A DNA stretch of 64,000 nucleotides from assembly GCA_023410475.1 (NCBI GenBank), contig JAEYPS010000028.1:124001-188000 (forward strand), in the 5' to 3' direction. A program made the position numbers and the translations under genes. Below the pieces are notes generated by a model that was not told where the DNA came from, ran no database searches, and saw only the letters and a list, made by a program, of their open reading frames with translations. The stretch comes from Bacillota bacterium (GTDB lineage: Bacteria > Bacillota > Clostridia > Christensenellales > SZUA-584). Shown one piece after another: positions 24,976 to 33,445 of this stretch (its first letter is position 1; every line of letters begins with the position of its first letter).

Positions 24976-25209
24976 ATGGAACCGTTACTTAAGATATTAA
25001 CCGATTTGCATCCCGACGTGGATTTTTTGAGCAACGAAAAACTGATAGACGGCAAGGTGCTCGATTCGTTTGACATCGTCACCATTATTGCCGAGGTGGA
25101 CAGCGCTTACGGCGTCGCGATACCCGCGGAGGAGATAACTCCGGACAACTTCAACTCCGCCAAATCGCTGTATGAGCTTATCGAGCGGTTGGTGGATGAA
25201 GACCTGTAA
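24976..25209 (+). CDS. DltC-like aminoacyl carrier protein
   Basis: 77 residues, a four-helix acyl-carrier fold. S31 in VLDSFDIVTI is the 4-prime-phosphopantetheine attachment serine. DltC uses LDSMG-type motifs at the same place. AAGGAG lies 9 bases before the ATG. It receives the amino acid activated by the upstream adenylase and presents it to the MBOAT protein. The gene order here is adenylase-carrier-MBOAT-SGNH, whereas classical dlt operons run A-B-C-D. Confidence 0.9.
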   Translation: MEPLLKILTDLHPDVDFLSNEKLIDGKVLDSFDIVTIIAEVDSAYGVAIPAEEITPDNFNSAKSLYELIERLVDEDL

Positions 25210-25218
25210 GGAGGAGTT

Positions 25219-26805
25219 ATGCTTTTCACATCAGGCGTATTTTTGCTGTTCCTGCTGGCACTCTTTCTCTTATATTACCTGATTCCCAAAAAGCTTCAGT
25301 GGATGATGCTGCTCGTCGCGAACGCCGTTTTCTACGCGTTTGCCGGATGGCAGGGCTGCGCATATATATCCGTAACGATTCTGTCGACGTATATTATCTC
25401 AAGACGGATAGAGGCGATAAAAAGCGCCCGCGAGCAATACGCGAAAGAGCACAAGGAAGAGCTGACAAGAGAACAGAAAATAGCGTATAAAAGCAAGACA
25501 AAGAGCATACTGCGCGTTTGGCTGGCGGTATGCCTTGTTTTGAATTTCGGCATACTCGCGGTTTTAAAATACGCTAATTTCGCTGTCGGCGCCGTTACCT
25601 CGCTTGTAAGCCCGGCAGCGCCGCCGTTTTATATAGACCTCGTGCTTACGATGGGAATATCGTTCTATACGTTCCAGACGATGGGCTATCTTTTGGACGT
25701 GTATCGCGGTAAATACCCTGCCGAGCGCAACGTATTTAAGCTCGCGCTTTTTGTATCGTTCTTTCCGCTGCTCGTTCAGGGCCCGATATCGCGTTACGGC
25801 ACTCTCAGCAAGACGCTTTACTCGCCTCACCCGTTCGACGCGAAGCAGATATCGTTCGGGCTTCAGCGTATGCTGTGGGGTTATTTCAAGAAAGTCGTTA
25901 TCGCCGACCGCGTTCTCGTGGCTGTGTCGGCGCTTACTGCCGACCCGGAAACGTACCAGGGCGTGTATGTGCTCTGCGGAATGCTTTTTTACGCGCTCGG
26001 GCTTTACGCTGATTTTACGGGCGGCATAGACATAACGATAGGCATAGCGCAGGTGCTCGGCGTAAGGGTGGAGGAAAACTTCCTGCGGCCTTATTTTTCG
26101 AAGAGCATTGCCGAATTCTGGCGCCGCTGGCACATTTCGCTCGGCACGTGGTTCAGGGACTATCTTTTCTATCCAATATCGGCCTCGAAGCCGATGCTCT
26201 CTCTTTCCAAAAAGGCGAGGGCGAAGCTCGGGAACGGTTTTGGGAAAAGGCTTCCCGTGTATATCTCGACGATATTCCTGTGGTTTATAACCGGCCTTTG
26301 GCACGGCGCCGCGTGGAACTTCATCGTTTGGGGACTACTTATAGGTATTATAATAATTATCTCGCAGGAGTTCACTCCTCTGTATACTCGGTTTCACGGA
26401 AGGTTCCCCGGGCTTCGGGACAAGGCGGCATACCGCCTGTTCCAGATACTTCGGACGATGTTCATAATGTCTTCGATAAGGCTGCTCGACGTTTACAGAG
26501 ACGTGCCCACGTCGTTTAGGGCGTTCTTCTCGATATTCACGAACTGGAACTGGGACGAGCTTGGCAGCGGCGCGCTTTTAAAGCTCGGCCTCAGCGCCGC
26601 CGACTATATCGTAGTTGGCATAGGAGCGGTTATACTCACCGCGTTCTCACTTATGCAAAGACGCGGCAATATACGCGAGAGGCTGCATCTTAAGCCTCAG
26701 GCGTTAAGATACGGCGTCATAATAATAGTGCTCGTGGCCGTCCTTCTTATAGGGGCATACGGCACAGGCTTCAACGCGAGCCAGTTTATTTACAATCAGT
26801 TTTAG
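25219..26805 (+). CDS. DltB-like MBOAT membrane acyltransferase
   Basis: 528 residues with about 11 membrane segments. The MBOAT signature region RRWHISLGTWFRDYLFYPIS and the catalytic histidine (H362) in TGLWHGAAWNFIVWG are both present. DltB/AlgI relatives move acyl or aminoacyl groups across the membrane onto surface polymers. GGAGG lies a few bases before the ATG, and the gene follows the carrier by 9 bases. At 528 residues it is longer than DltB (about 400) and nearer to AlgI-type length, so the acceptor is uncertain. Confidence 0.91.
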   Translation: MLFTSGVFLLFLLALFLLYYLIPKKLQWMMLLVANAVFYAFAGWQGCAYISVTILSTYIISRRIEAIKSAREQYAKEHKEELTREQKIAYKSKTKSILRVWLAVCLVLNFGILAVLKYANFAVGAVTSLVSPAAPPFYIDLVLTMGISFYTFQTMGYLLDVYRGKYPAERNVFKLALFVSFFPLLVQGPISRYGTLSKTLYSPHPFDAKQISFGLQRMLWGYFKKVVIADRVLVAVSALTADPETYQGVYVLCGMLFYALGLYADFTGGIDITIGIAQVLGVRVEENFLRPYFSKSIAEFWRRWHISLGTWFRDYLFYPISASKPMLSLSKKARAKLGNGFGKRLPVYISTIFLWFITGLWHGAAWNFIVWGLLIGIIIIISQEFTPLYTRFHGRFPGLRDKAAYRLFQILRTMFIMSSIRLLDVYRDVPTSFRAFFSIFTNWNWDELGSGALLKLGLSAADYIVVGIGAVILTAFSLMQRRGNIRERLHLKPQALRYGVIIIVLVAVLLIGAYGTGFNASQFIYNQF

Positions 26806-26834
26806 CAATCAAATATGAAGTTACAGGCGATAAA

Positions 26835-27914
26835 ATGAAAAGACTTAAGCAGATAATAGTTTTTATAATGACCATAGCGGCTCTCGTGGGCATAATGTAT
26901 GTGCTGCAGCTGCTTGTCGTGCCCAAATATGTGGGAGCGATGCGAGACGGCTCGCTTGTTGAGGAATACTATAACGAGACTACGAGCCACGACGTTATTT
27001 TCATAGGCGACTGCGAAGTGTACGAAAACTTTTCCCCGGTTACGCTGTGGGAGGAATATGGCATAACGAGCTATATACGCGGCAGCGCTCAGCAGCTTAT
27101 CTGGCAGTCGTATTACCTGCTTGAGGAGACGCTGAAATACGAGACTCCCAAGGTCGTCGTATACAACGTGCTGTCTATGAAATACGGCGAGCCGCAGAAC
27201 GAGGCTTATAACCGCCTCACGCTCGACGGAATGAGGCTGTCGGCTACGAAACTTAAGGCTATAGAGGCCTCAATGATGAAGGACGAGAGCGTGCTTACGT
27301 ATATAGTTCCGTTTTTCAGGTATCACTCGCGCTGGAGCGAGCTTAATGAGGACGATTTCAGGTACGCTTTTGGAAAGAGCAGGATGTCGCACAACGGATA
27401 TCTTTTGCGCATGGACGTAAAGCCGGGCAAAAAAGCGCCCATTCCCGAAATACTTCCGGATTACACGCTGAGCGATGTGTGCTATAATTACCTCGATATG
27501 ATGAAGGATCTCTGCAAAGAGAACGGCATCGAGCTGATACTTATAAAAGCGCCGATAATCTATCCTCACTGGTACGATGAGTGGGACGAGCAGATGGCGG
27601 AATACGCCGAAAAGAACGGCCTCAGATACATAAACTATTTGAAGCTTATGGACGAGGTCGGCATCGATATGAGCACCGACACTTATGACTCGGGCCTGCA
27701 CCTTAACGTCTATGGCGCTGAGAAGCTGTCGAGGTATTTCGGCGAAATGCTCAGGGAAGAGTTAGGTCTTGCGGGCCGCCGCGGCGACGAGGAGCTTGAA
27801 CGCGTCTGGGCGGCAAAGATAGATTTTTATAACCAGGATAAGGCTGCGCAGCTTGCGGAGCTTGAAAAATACGGCTATTTGAAAAGCCTGACATTGGAAA
27901 ACCAGGAGGAGTAA
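26835..27914 (+). CDS. SGNH-fold surface-modification protein (DltD/AlgJ-like) with Cys at the nucleophile position
   Basis: 359 residues. An N-terminal membrane anchor (about 5-29) is followed by an extracellular SGNH-like domain. Block I reads DVIFIGDCEVYENF, so the residue at the usual catalytic Ser place is C60 (GDC instead of GDS). The C-terminal Asp and His of the fold are probably D285 and H289 in DSGLHLNVYG. DltD and AlgJ proteins complete transfer to teichoic acid or polysaccharide. Position after the MBOAT gene supports that role. The cysteine is either a real thiol nucleophile or a loss of hydrolase activity. Confidence 0.8.
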   Translation: MKRLKQIIVFIMTIAALVGIMYVLQLLVVPKYVGAMRDGSLVEEYYNETTSHDVIFIGDCEVYENFSPVTLWEEYGITSYIRGSAQQLIWQSYYLLEETLKYETPKVVVYNVLSMKYGEPQNEAYNRLTLDGMRLSATKLKAIEASMMKDESVLTYIVPFFRYHSRWSELNEDDFRYAFGKSRMSHNGYLLRMDVKPGKKAPIPEILPDYTLSDVCYNYLDMMKDLCKENGIELILIKAPIIYPHWYDEWDEQMAEYAEKNGLRYINYLKLMDEVGIDMSTDTYDSGLHLNVYGAEKLSRYFGEMLREELGLAGRRGDEELERVWAAKIDFYNQDKAAQLAELEKYGYLKSLTLENQEE

Positions 27915-28490
27915 ATGAAAAAGATTATAAGTGTTTTGATAGTATTGGTATTGATACTCGGCTTTGCGGGCTGCGGCGGAAGCAACGGCGCTATGGTAGT
28001 CGACCCGAACGCGCAAGGCGGCAGCGAGACGCAAGGGACGCAGGTAAAACCGGGAGAGTCGCCGGCGGCGGGGCAGGATCTTTACTTTGAGACAAAAGGA
28101 GTTAAGATTCGTCCGTACGACCTTATTGACGACGTGGTTAAGAGCATAGGACAGCCAAGCGATACATTCGAAGCGCCGAGCTGCGCTTTTCAGGGAATGG
28201 ATGTATTCTATTCTTATCAGGGCTTTCAGCTTACGGTAAACGATGTGGACGGAGGAAAACACGTAACTGTAGTGATGATGGCTGACGATACCGTATCGAT
28301 ACCTCAGGGAGTCAAGATAGGGCAAAGCGAAGAAAAGATGAAGGAGCTTATGGGCGACGGACTCAAAGCGGAGGGAACACTGTATCGGCTCGAGTCAGGA
28401 GCAACGACGCTTCAGATACAGGTAAAGGAAGGCAGTGTTGCGTCGATAATGTATATATACAATTCTCCAACTGCCAATACAGCGGAATAG
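27915..28490 (+). CDS. Small lipoprotein of the Dlt-like operon
   Basis: 191 residues. The signal peptide ends in the lipobox GFAGC. A Gly/Gln/Pro-rich stalk precedes a compact beta-rich domain (about 60-185) with two similar segments, IDDVVKSIGQPSDTFEAPSCAFQGMDVFYSYQG and SEEKMKELMGDGLKAEGTLYRL. These resemble the tandem BLIP/SmpA-like folds seen in small envelope lipoproteins. The start codon abuts the upstream stop, so translation is coupled. It may assist the transfer step, but no activity can be read from the sequence. Confidence 0.8.
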   Translation: MKKIISVLIVLVLILGFAGCGGSNGAMVVDPNAQGGSETQGTQVKPGESPAAGQDLYFETKGVKIRPYDLIDDVVKSIGQPSDTFEAPSCAFQGMDVFYSYQGFQLTVNDVDGGKHVTVVMMADDTVSIPQGVKIGQSEEKMKELMGDGLKAEGTLYRLESGATTLQIQVKEGSVASIMYIYNSPTANTAE

Positions 28491-28504
28491 GAGAGGGGAT
28501 TAAT

Positions 28505-29218
28505 ATGGCGCCGGGCGATAAAAAAACGCTGGGCATAATAGGCGGAATGGGCCCGCTGGCAACAGCGGACCTCTTTTATAAAATAATTTCGTTTACCAAC
28601 GCGGACTGTGACGAAGCTCATATACATATCGTCATAGACAACAACCCCAAGATCCCCGACAGGACGAAAGCTATACTTGCGGGTAGCGACGAGCCTCTTT
28701 TGTATATACTTAAGGCCGCGAAAAGGCTTGAGGATATGGGCGCGCAGCTGCTGCTGATGCCGTGCAACACGTCGCATGCGTTTTACGCAAGGCTTTGCGA
28801 ATCGCTGAACACGCCGGTGATAAACATGATAGAAGAGACGGCGAAGCATGTTTCAGCTATGAATATCACTAAGGCGGGGCTTTTGGCCACAAGCGGCACG
28901 CTGTTTGCGAGGCTGTACGAGAACGAGCTCGATAAATACGGCATAGACTCCTTAAGGCCAACGCAAGGCGGTCAGGACGAGATAATGAAGCTTATATACG
29001 GGGGCGTAAAGGGTGGCTCGGCAAGCTACGACGTTTCCGCCGTGAAGGAAGAGCTTCTTCGAATGCGCGACAGCGGAGCACAGACGTTTATTCTCGGCTG
29101 TACTGAGCTTCCGATAGCGTTTGAGAAATACCGAATCGAGTTTCCGTCTGTCGACCCGACGCAGATACTCGCGAAGGCCTCTATTGAAAGAGCGGGGTAT
29201 CGGGTGAAGAATTCTTAA
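28505..29218 (+). CDS. Aspartate/glutamate racemase family protein
   Basis: 237 residues of the PLP-independent Asp/Glu racemase (RacX/YgeA) family: LGIIGGMGPLATADLFYKII at the start, the first catalytic cysteine in MPCNTSHAFY and the second in FILGCTELPIAF. It probably supplies a D-amino acid or its antipode. It is 15 bases after the lipoprotein gene and ends the Dlt-like run just before a strong terminator, so it is likely co-transcribed. This makes an acidic D-amino acid a candidate substrate for the adenylase. Some family members are broad-specificity racemases. Confidence 0.88.
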   Translation: MAPGDKKTLGIIGGMGPLATADLFYKIISFTNADCDEAHIHIVIDNNPKIPDRTKAILAGSDEPLLYILKAAKRLEDMGAQLLLMPCNTSHAFYARLCESLNTPVINMIEETAKHVSAMNITKAGLLATSGTLFARLYENELDKYGIDSLRPTQGGQDEIMKLIYGGVKGGSASYDVSAVKEELLRMRDSGAQTFILGCTELPIAFEKYRIEFPSVDPTQILAKASIERAGYRVKNS

Positions 29219-29237
29219 AATCAGAATGTAAGACGTC

Positions 29238-29275
29238 AACAGCGCTTAAAGCTAAGGACCTGCGCTGTTTTTATT
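29238..29275 (+). terminator. Terminator of the Dlt-like operon
   Basis: Stem AACAGCGC (29238-29245) with its complement (29262-29269), a 16-base loop and a T-rich tail. Confidence 0.8.
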
Positions 29276-29339
29276 TCCCGGCAAATAAGAAAAATGCGAT
29301 ATGCGGAGCAATTAATTATGGACGCTCATGGGCCCGTTT

Positions 29340-29348
29340 TGCTATAAT
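29340..29348 (+). promoter_or_regulatory. Extended -10 promoter for tex
   Basis: TGCTATAAT, an extended -10 element, 16 bases before the tex ribosome site. A TGGACG at 29319-29324 gives an 18-base spacer. Confidence 0.6.
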
Positions 29349-29371
29349 AGCCGTGCATTAACGAAAAGGAG

Positions 29372-31516
29372 ATGACCGCTCTGGACATTTTAAGAACGCT
29401 TTCAGAAGAATTCAAGGTTTCACCGACACATGTCAATAATGTAGTCTCGCTTATAGACGAGGGCAACACGATACCGTTTATCGCGCGCTACCGCAAGGAA
29501 CTGACGGGCGCGATGGACGATCAGGTACTGCGCTCTCTTTCCGACAGGCTTACGTATCTTCGCAATCTCGAGAAGCGCAAAGAGGAAGTTGCCGCTTCGA
29601 TTACCGAGTCGGGAAAGATGACGGAAGAACTGGCGGCGGCGATAGCGGCTGCGAAGACTATGGCCGAGGTAGAGGACATATACCGCCCGTACAAGCCCAA
29701 GCGCAAAACTCGCGCGTCTGTCGCGAAGGAGAAGGGCTTGGGGCCTCTTGCGGCGGCGATAATGCTGCAGCAAAGCGGCTTTGACCCGCATGAAGAGGCG
29801 AGGAAGTATATAAACGAAGAAAAAGGCGTGGGCAGCGCCGAAGAAGCGCTGCAGGGAGCTTCGGATATAATAGCGGAAGACATAAGCGACGACGCGCAGC
29901 TGAGGAAGCGCCTTCGTGAATACCTCTGGAAAAACGGAACTATAGAGGTAACGTCCGACTGCGACGATGACAGCACGTACGCTATGTATAAGGAGTACTC
30001 CGAGCCCGTTTTCAGGATGCCGGGGCACAGGGTGCTCGCTATAGACAGGGGCGAGCGCGAGAACGTGCTGAAGGTAAAGCTCAAGGCCGATAAAGAAGCG
30101 ATGAGCGCGTTTGCGGACAGGGCGTTTGTAAAAGGCGGCAGCGAAAGCTCGCGAATAGTAAAGACTGCCGGGGAGGACGCTCTCTCAAGGCTCATATTCC
30201 CGGCGCTTGAAAGAGAGATAAGAAATACGCTGACGGACAACGCAGCCGAGCAGGCGATAAGCGTGTTCGCGCTGAACCTTAAAAACCTGCTGCTTCAGCC
30301 GCCCGTAAAGGGCAAGAATGTGCTCGGGCTCGACCCGGCTTACCGCACGGGCTGCAAGCTGGCCGTGGTCGACGAGACGGGTAAGGTATTGTATACGGGA
30401 GTAATATACCCGACTCCGCCGCAGAACCGCGTGGTGGAAGCGGCCGAAACTGTGAAAAAGCTTATAAAGAGCTATAACATAACCGCCGTAGCGATAGGCA
30501 ACGGCACGGCCTCGCGCGAGTCGGAGGAGTTTATAGCGGGCGTGCTCAAAGATATGGGATACCCCGCCGCGTATATGGTGGTAAACGAGGCGGGAGCGTC
30601 TGTATACTCTGCGTCAAAGCTCGCCGCCGAGGAGTTCCCGGAGTTCGACGTTTCGCTGAGAAGCGCCGTATCCATAGCGCGAAGGCTGCAGGACCCTCTT
30701 GCGGAGCTTGTAAAGATAGACCCGAAGGCGATAGGCGTCGGGCAGTACCAGCACGACATGCCGCCCGTAAGGCTCGGCGAGGCGCTTGGCGGAGTGGTTG
30801 AGGACTGCGTTAATGCTGTCGGAGTGGACCTCAACACAGCGTCGCACACGCTGCTGTCGCACATAGCGGGCGTCAACAGCCAGATAGCTAAAAACATTGT
30901 TGCTTACCGCGAGAGCAAGGGGCGTTTCAGGAGCCGCATGGAGCTTATGGAGGTTCCGAAGCTCGGCAAAAAGGCGTTTGAGCAGTGCGCGGGGTTCCTT
31001 CGCGTGCCCGAGAGCGACGAGGTGCTTGACAACACAGCCGTCCATCCGGAGAGCTATAACGCGGCGAGAAAGCTCGTGTCGCTCAGCGGTTACAACATGG
31101 AAGATGTTAAGAAGGGAAAGCTCGCGGCGCTGAAAGAGAGCGACGCCCGGCAGCTCGCGGGCAAGGTTGGCGTCGGAGTGCCCACGCTTATAGACATAGT
31201 GGCAGAGCTTAAAAAGCCGGGACGGGACCCGAGGGAAAACCTGCCGCAGCCGCTTTTGAGGAAGGATGTTTTGAAGCTCGAGGACTTAAAGCCGGGCATG
31301 GAGTTAACAGGTACGGTGAGAAACGTCATAGACTTCGGAGCGTTTGTGGACATAGGCGTCCACGAGGACGGGCTCGTGCACATCTCGCAGCTCGCGGACA
31401 GGTTTGTGAAGCACCCGACCGAGGTCGTGAAGGTGGGTGATGTCGTAAAGGTGAGGGTGCTCGATGTAGACCTTAAGCGAAAGCGCATATCGTTTACGAT
31501 GAAGAGCAAGCAATAA
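29372..31516 (+). CDS. tex: Tex family RNA-binding protein (S1 domain)
   Basis: Tex-type nucleic-acid-binding protein of 711-714 residues. It has an N-terminal helical region (FKVSPTHVNNVVSLIDEGNTIPFIARYRKELTGAMDDQVLRSL), a YqgF-like RNase H fold (VLGLDPAYRTGCKLAVVD), a helix-hairpin-helix pair (DLNTASHTLLSHIAGVNSQIAKNIV and FRSRMELMEVPKLGKKAFEQCAGFLRV) and a C-terminal S1 domain (GTVRNVIDFGAFVDIGVHEDGLVHISQL). The AAAAGGAG site (29364-29371) touches the ATG at 29372 but stands 9 bases before an in-frame CTG at 29381. That CTG would give MDILRTLSEEF, a typical Tex start, so CTG initiation is plausible. Confidence 0.95.
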   Translation: MTALDILRTLSEEFKVSPTHVNNVVSLIDEGNTIPFIARYRKELTGAMDDQVLRSLSDRLTYLRNLEKRKEEVAASITESGKMTEELAAAIAAAKTMAEVEDIYRPYKPKRKTRASVAKEKGLGPLAAAIMLQQSGFDPHEEARKYINEEKGVGSAEEALQGASDIIAEDISDDAQLRKRLREYLWKNGTIEVTSDCDDDSTYAMYKEYSEPVFRMPGHRVLAIDRGERENVLKVKLKADKEAMSAFADRAFVKGGSESSRIVKTAGEDALSRLIFPALEREIRNTLTDNAAEQAISVFALNLKNLLLQPPVKGKNVLGLDPAYRTGCKLAVVDETGKVLYTGVIYPTPPQNRVVEAAETVKKLIKSYNITAVAIGNGTASRESEEFIAGVLKDMGYPAAYMVVNEAGASVYSASKLAAEEFPEFDVSLRSAVSIARRLQDPLAELVKIDPKAIGVGQYQHDMPPVRLGEALGGVVEDCVNAVGVDLNTASHTLLSHIAGVNSQIAKNIVAYRESKGRFRSRMELMEVPKLGKKAFEQCAGFLRVPESDEVLDNTAVHPESYNAARKLVSLSGYNMEDVKKGKLAALKESDARQLAGKVGVGVPTLIDIVAELKKPGRDPRENLPQPLLRKDVLKLEDLKPGMELTGTVRNVIDFGAFVDIGVHEDGLVHISQLADRFVKHPTEVVKVGDVVKVRVLDVDLKRKRISFTMKSKQ

Positions 31517-31536
31517 AATAAACAATAATCATGATG

Positions 31537-31572
31537 AACCGCTGCGGCAATACAAAACCGCAGCGGTTTTTT
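31537..31572 (+). terminator. Rho-independent terminator after tex
   Basis: Eleven-base perfect stem AACCGCTGCGG with its complement, a 10-base loop and six T. Confidence 0.9.
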
Positions 31573-31623
31573 GCTGCCTGCCGATAAGGATAACTTCAAA
31601 ATCAGAAACAGATAATAAACACT

Positions 31624-32970
31624 ATGAAACACAAAGAAAAAGGCTTGTCCGCTGTGCACCTTATGATGATGGCGCTCGGCACCGTTATAGGAGGCTCGTT
31701 CTTTTTGGGCTCAACGGTGGCGATAAAGGCGGCGGGCCCGGCGGTCGTCATATCATACATACTTGGCGGCGCGCTCGTCTATATCATACTGTTCGCGCTG
31801 TCCGAGATGACTGTAGCGGACGCCGCGCCCGGCTCGTTCAGAACGTTCGCGGAGCGCGCGTACGGGCCGGGGCTGGGGTTCGTCGTGGGGTGGGTGTACT
31901 GGACGGGCATAGTGCTCGCTATGTCGAGCGAAGCCATTGCGCTGTCCGTGTTCCTCAAAGAGTGGATACCGGGAGTATCGCTGCCGCTTATGGGCGCCGT
32001 TATAATAGTTATTGTAACACTGCTCAACCTGCTCGGGGCGGACAAATTGAGCCGCATGGAGAGCGGGCTAGCGTTTATAAAGCTGTTTGCCGTCGCCGGG
32101 TTTATCGCGCTCGGCATTATGATAATATCGGGTATCGCGGGAGGAGGCCCGGGCGCGGGTTTCGGGGCGCTCAGAGAGGAGGCGCTGTTTCCGGGAGGTA
32201 TAGGCGGCATAGCGGGAAGCATGCTTATTGTGATGTTCACATACGCGGGTTTTGAGATAATAGGCCTCGCGGCATCCGAGACCGGCGAGCCGCATAAAAC
32301 GGTGCCGAGGGCGATACTGTATACCGTTATTGCGCTTGTCGGGCTTTATACCGCGGCCATAATCGTGCTGCTGCCGCTTATCCCCGTGGACGAGCTTACT
32401 GCGCAGGAGAGTCCTCTCGTGCTCGCGCTCAGGAAATGGAACATGGGCTGGGCGGGAAGCGTTATGAGCTTCGTGCTTATAACCGCAATACTTTCCACGA
32501 TGCTCGCCGCCATGTTCGGGCTTGGGCGAATGATGCGCTCACTCGCCGCCGAGGGGCACGCGCCGAGTTGGTGCAGGGACAGAGGCGATATACCGCGGCG
32601 CTGCATATTGTTTTCGGGGGCGGCGATGCTGGCCGGCCTTTTTATGGGGTTCGTGCTGCCCGAGCAGGTATACCTGTTTCTCGTAAGCTCGGGCGGTTTT
32701 TCGCTGCTGTTCACGTATCTTGTTATCATGCTGACGCACTACCGGTTTCGCCGCAGAAGCGGATGCCCGCCCGCGGGGCACTGTCAGCTTCCGGGATTTC
32801 CGTATACGTCGCTGGCCGCGATAATAGGCATAATAGCTATTATACTGAGCATGCCGCTCGTTTCTGGGCAGCAGTACGGGCTTATAGCAGGGGCGGCGCT
32901 GGCTGCGCTCTATACTTCAGTTTATGTCGTTAAAAAACTGGTTGCGGAAAAGAGAAACGGGCGTACATAG
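31624..32970 (+). CDS. Amino-acid permease, APC superfamily
   Basis: 448 residues with about 12 membrane segments. The first helix carries MALGTVIGGSFFLGS, the unwound Gly-rich substrate and cation site of the APC fold. The consensus loop MFTYAGFEIIGLAASETGEPHKTVPRAI is present in the middle. It probably takes up amino acids by proton symport, as in the AAT/GABA-permease group. The precise substrate cannot be read. It sits alone after the tex terminator, and no clear ribosome site is visible before the ATG. Confidence 0.9.
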   Translation: MKHKEKGLSAVHLMMMALGTVIGGSFFLGSTVAIKAAGPAVVISYILGGALVYIILFALSEMTVADAAPGSFRTFAERAYGPGLGFVVGWVYWTGIVLAMSSEAIALSVFLKEWIPGVSLPLMGAVIIVIVTLLNLLGADKLSRMESGLAFIKLFAVAGFIALGIMIISGIAGGGPGAGFGALREEALFPGGIGGIAGSMLIVMFTYAGFEIIGLAASETGEPHKTVPRAILYTVIALVGLYTAAIIVLLPLIPVDELTAQESPLVLALRKWNMGWAGSVMSFVLITAILSTMLAAMFGLGRMMRSLAAEGHAPSWCRDRGDIPRRCILFSGAAMLAGLFMGFVLPEQVYLFLVSSGGFSLLFTYLVIMLTHYRFRRRSGCPPAGHCQLPGFPYTSLAAIIGIIAIILSMPLVSGQQYGLIAGAALAALYTSVYVVKKLVAEKRNGRT

Positions 32971-33017
32971 CACACGCTTATTCGTCTTCATCCATAAAAG
33001 AAATAATTAAAACGCGA

Positions 33018-33069
33018 TTGACATTAATAGACTATCGTGATAGTCTATTTTCAGACTACTGACATAGTC
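33018..33069 (+). promoter_or_regulatory. Promoter with twin BlaI-type operators
   Basis: TTGACA at 33018-33023 and TAGTCT at 33041-33046. Two copies of GACTA-N6-TAGTC (33030-33045 and 33054-33069) lie 24 bases apart centre to centre. The first is embedded in a perfect 24-base palindrome covering the -35/-10 spacer. Confidence 0.78.
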
Positions 33070-33080
33070 CGGAGGTCATT

Positions 33081-33440
33081 ATGGAAATGATAAAGCTTTA
33101 TGACAGTGAGCTAAAGCTCATGGAGCTGCTGTGGGAATATGAGCCCGTGAGCGCGAAGGAACTGAGCCTCATAGCCGCGAGAGAAATCGGCTGGAATAAG
33201 AACACGACATATACCGTTATAAAAAAGCTCGTCGGCAAAGAGGCTGTGAAGCGCTCTGAGCCGGGGTTTGTATGCGCGTCTCTAGTGAAAAAAGATGATG
33301 TGGGAAAAACCGAGGCTAGCTCGCTGATAGACAGGCTTTACGGAGGCTCGAAGAAGGCGTTTTTCGCGTCGCTGCTGAGTGACGAAACGCTGAGCGAGCA
33401 GGAGATCGCGGAGCTTAAAGCGATGATCGAGAAGAGGTGA
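33081..33440 (+). CDS. BlaI/MecI-type repressor
   Basis: 119 residues. A winged helix-turn-helix (ELKLMELLWEYEPVSAKELSLIAAREIGWNKNTTYTVIKKLVGKEAVKR) is followed by a dimerisation helix pair. In beta-lactamase systems such repressors are cleaved or displaced when the partner metalloprotease senses a signal. GGAGG lies 9 bases before the ATG, and two palindromic operators overlap the promoter, so self-repression is expected. No beta-lactamase or PBP gene is adjacent; it may control envelope stress genes elsewhere. Confidence 0.92.
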   Translation: MEMIKLYDSELKLMELLWEYEPVSAKELSLIAAREIGWNKNTTYTVIKKLVGKEAVKRSEPGFVCASLVKKDDVGKTEASSLIDRLYGGSKKAFFASLLSDETLSEQEIAELKAMIEKR

Positions 33441-33445
33441 GCGGC

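Noticed and set aside
25564..26304. A 246-codon minus-strand frame inside the MBOAT gene
   Set aside because: Shadow frame rich in Arg and Tyr, opposite the conserved MBOAT signature.
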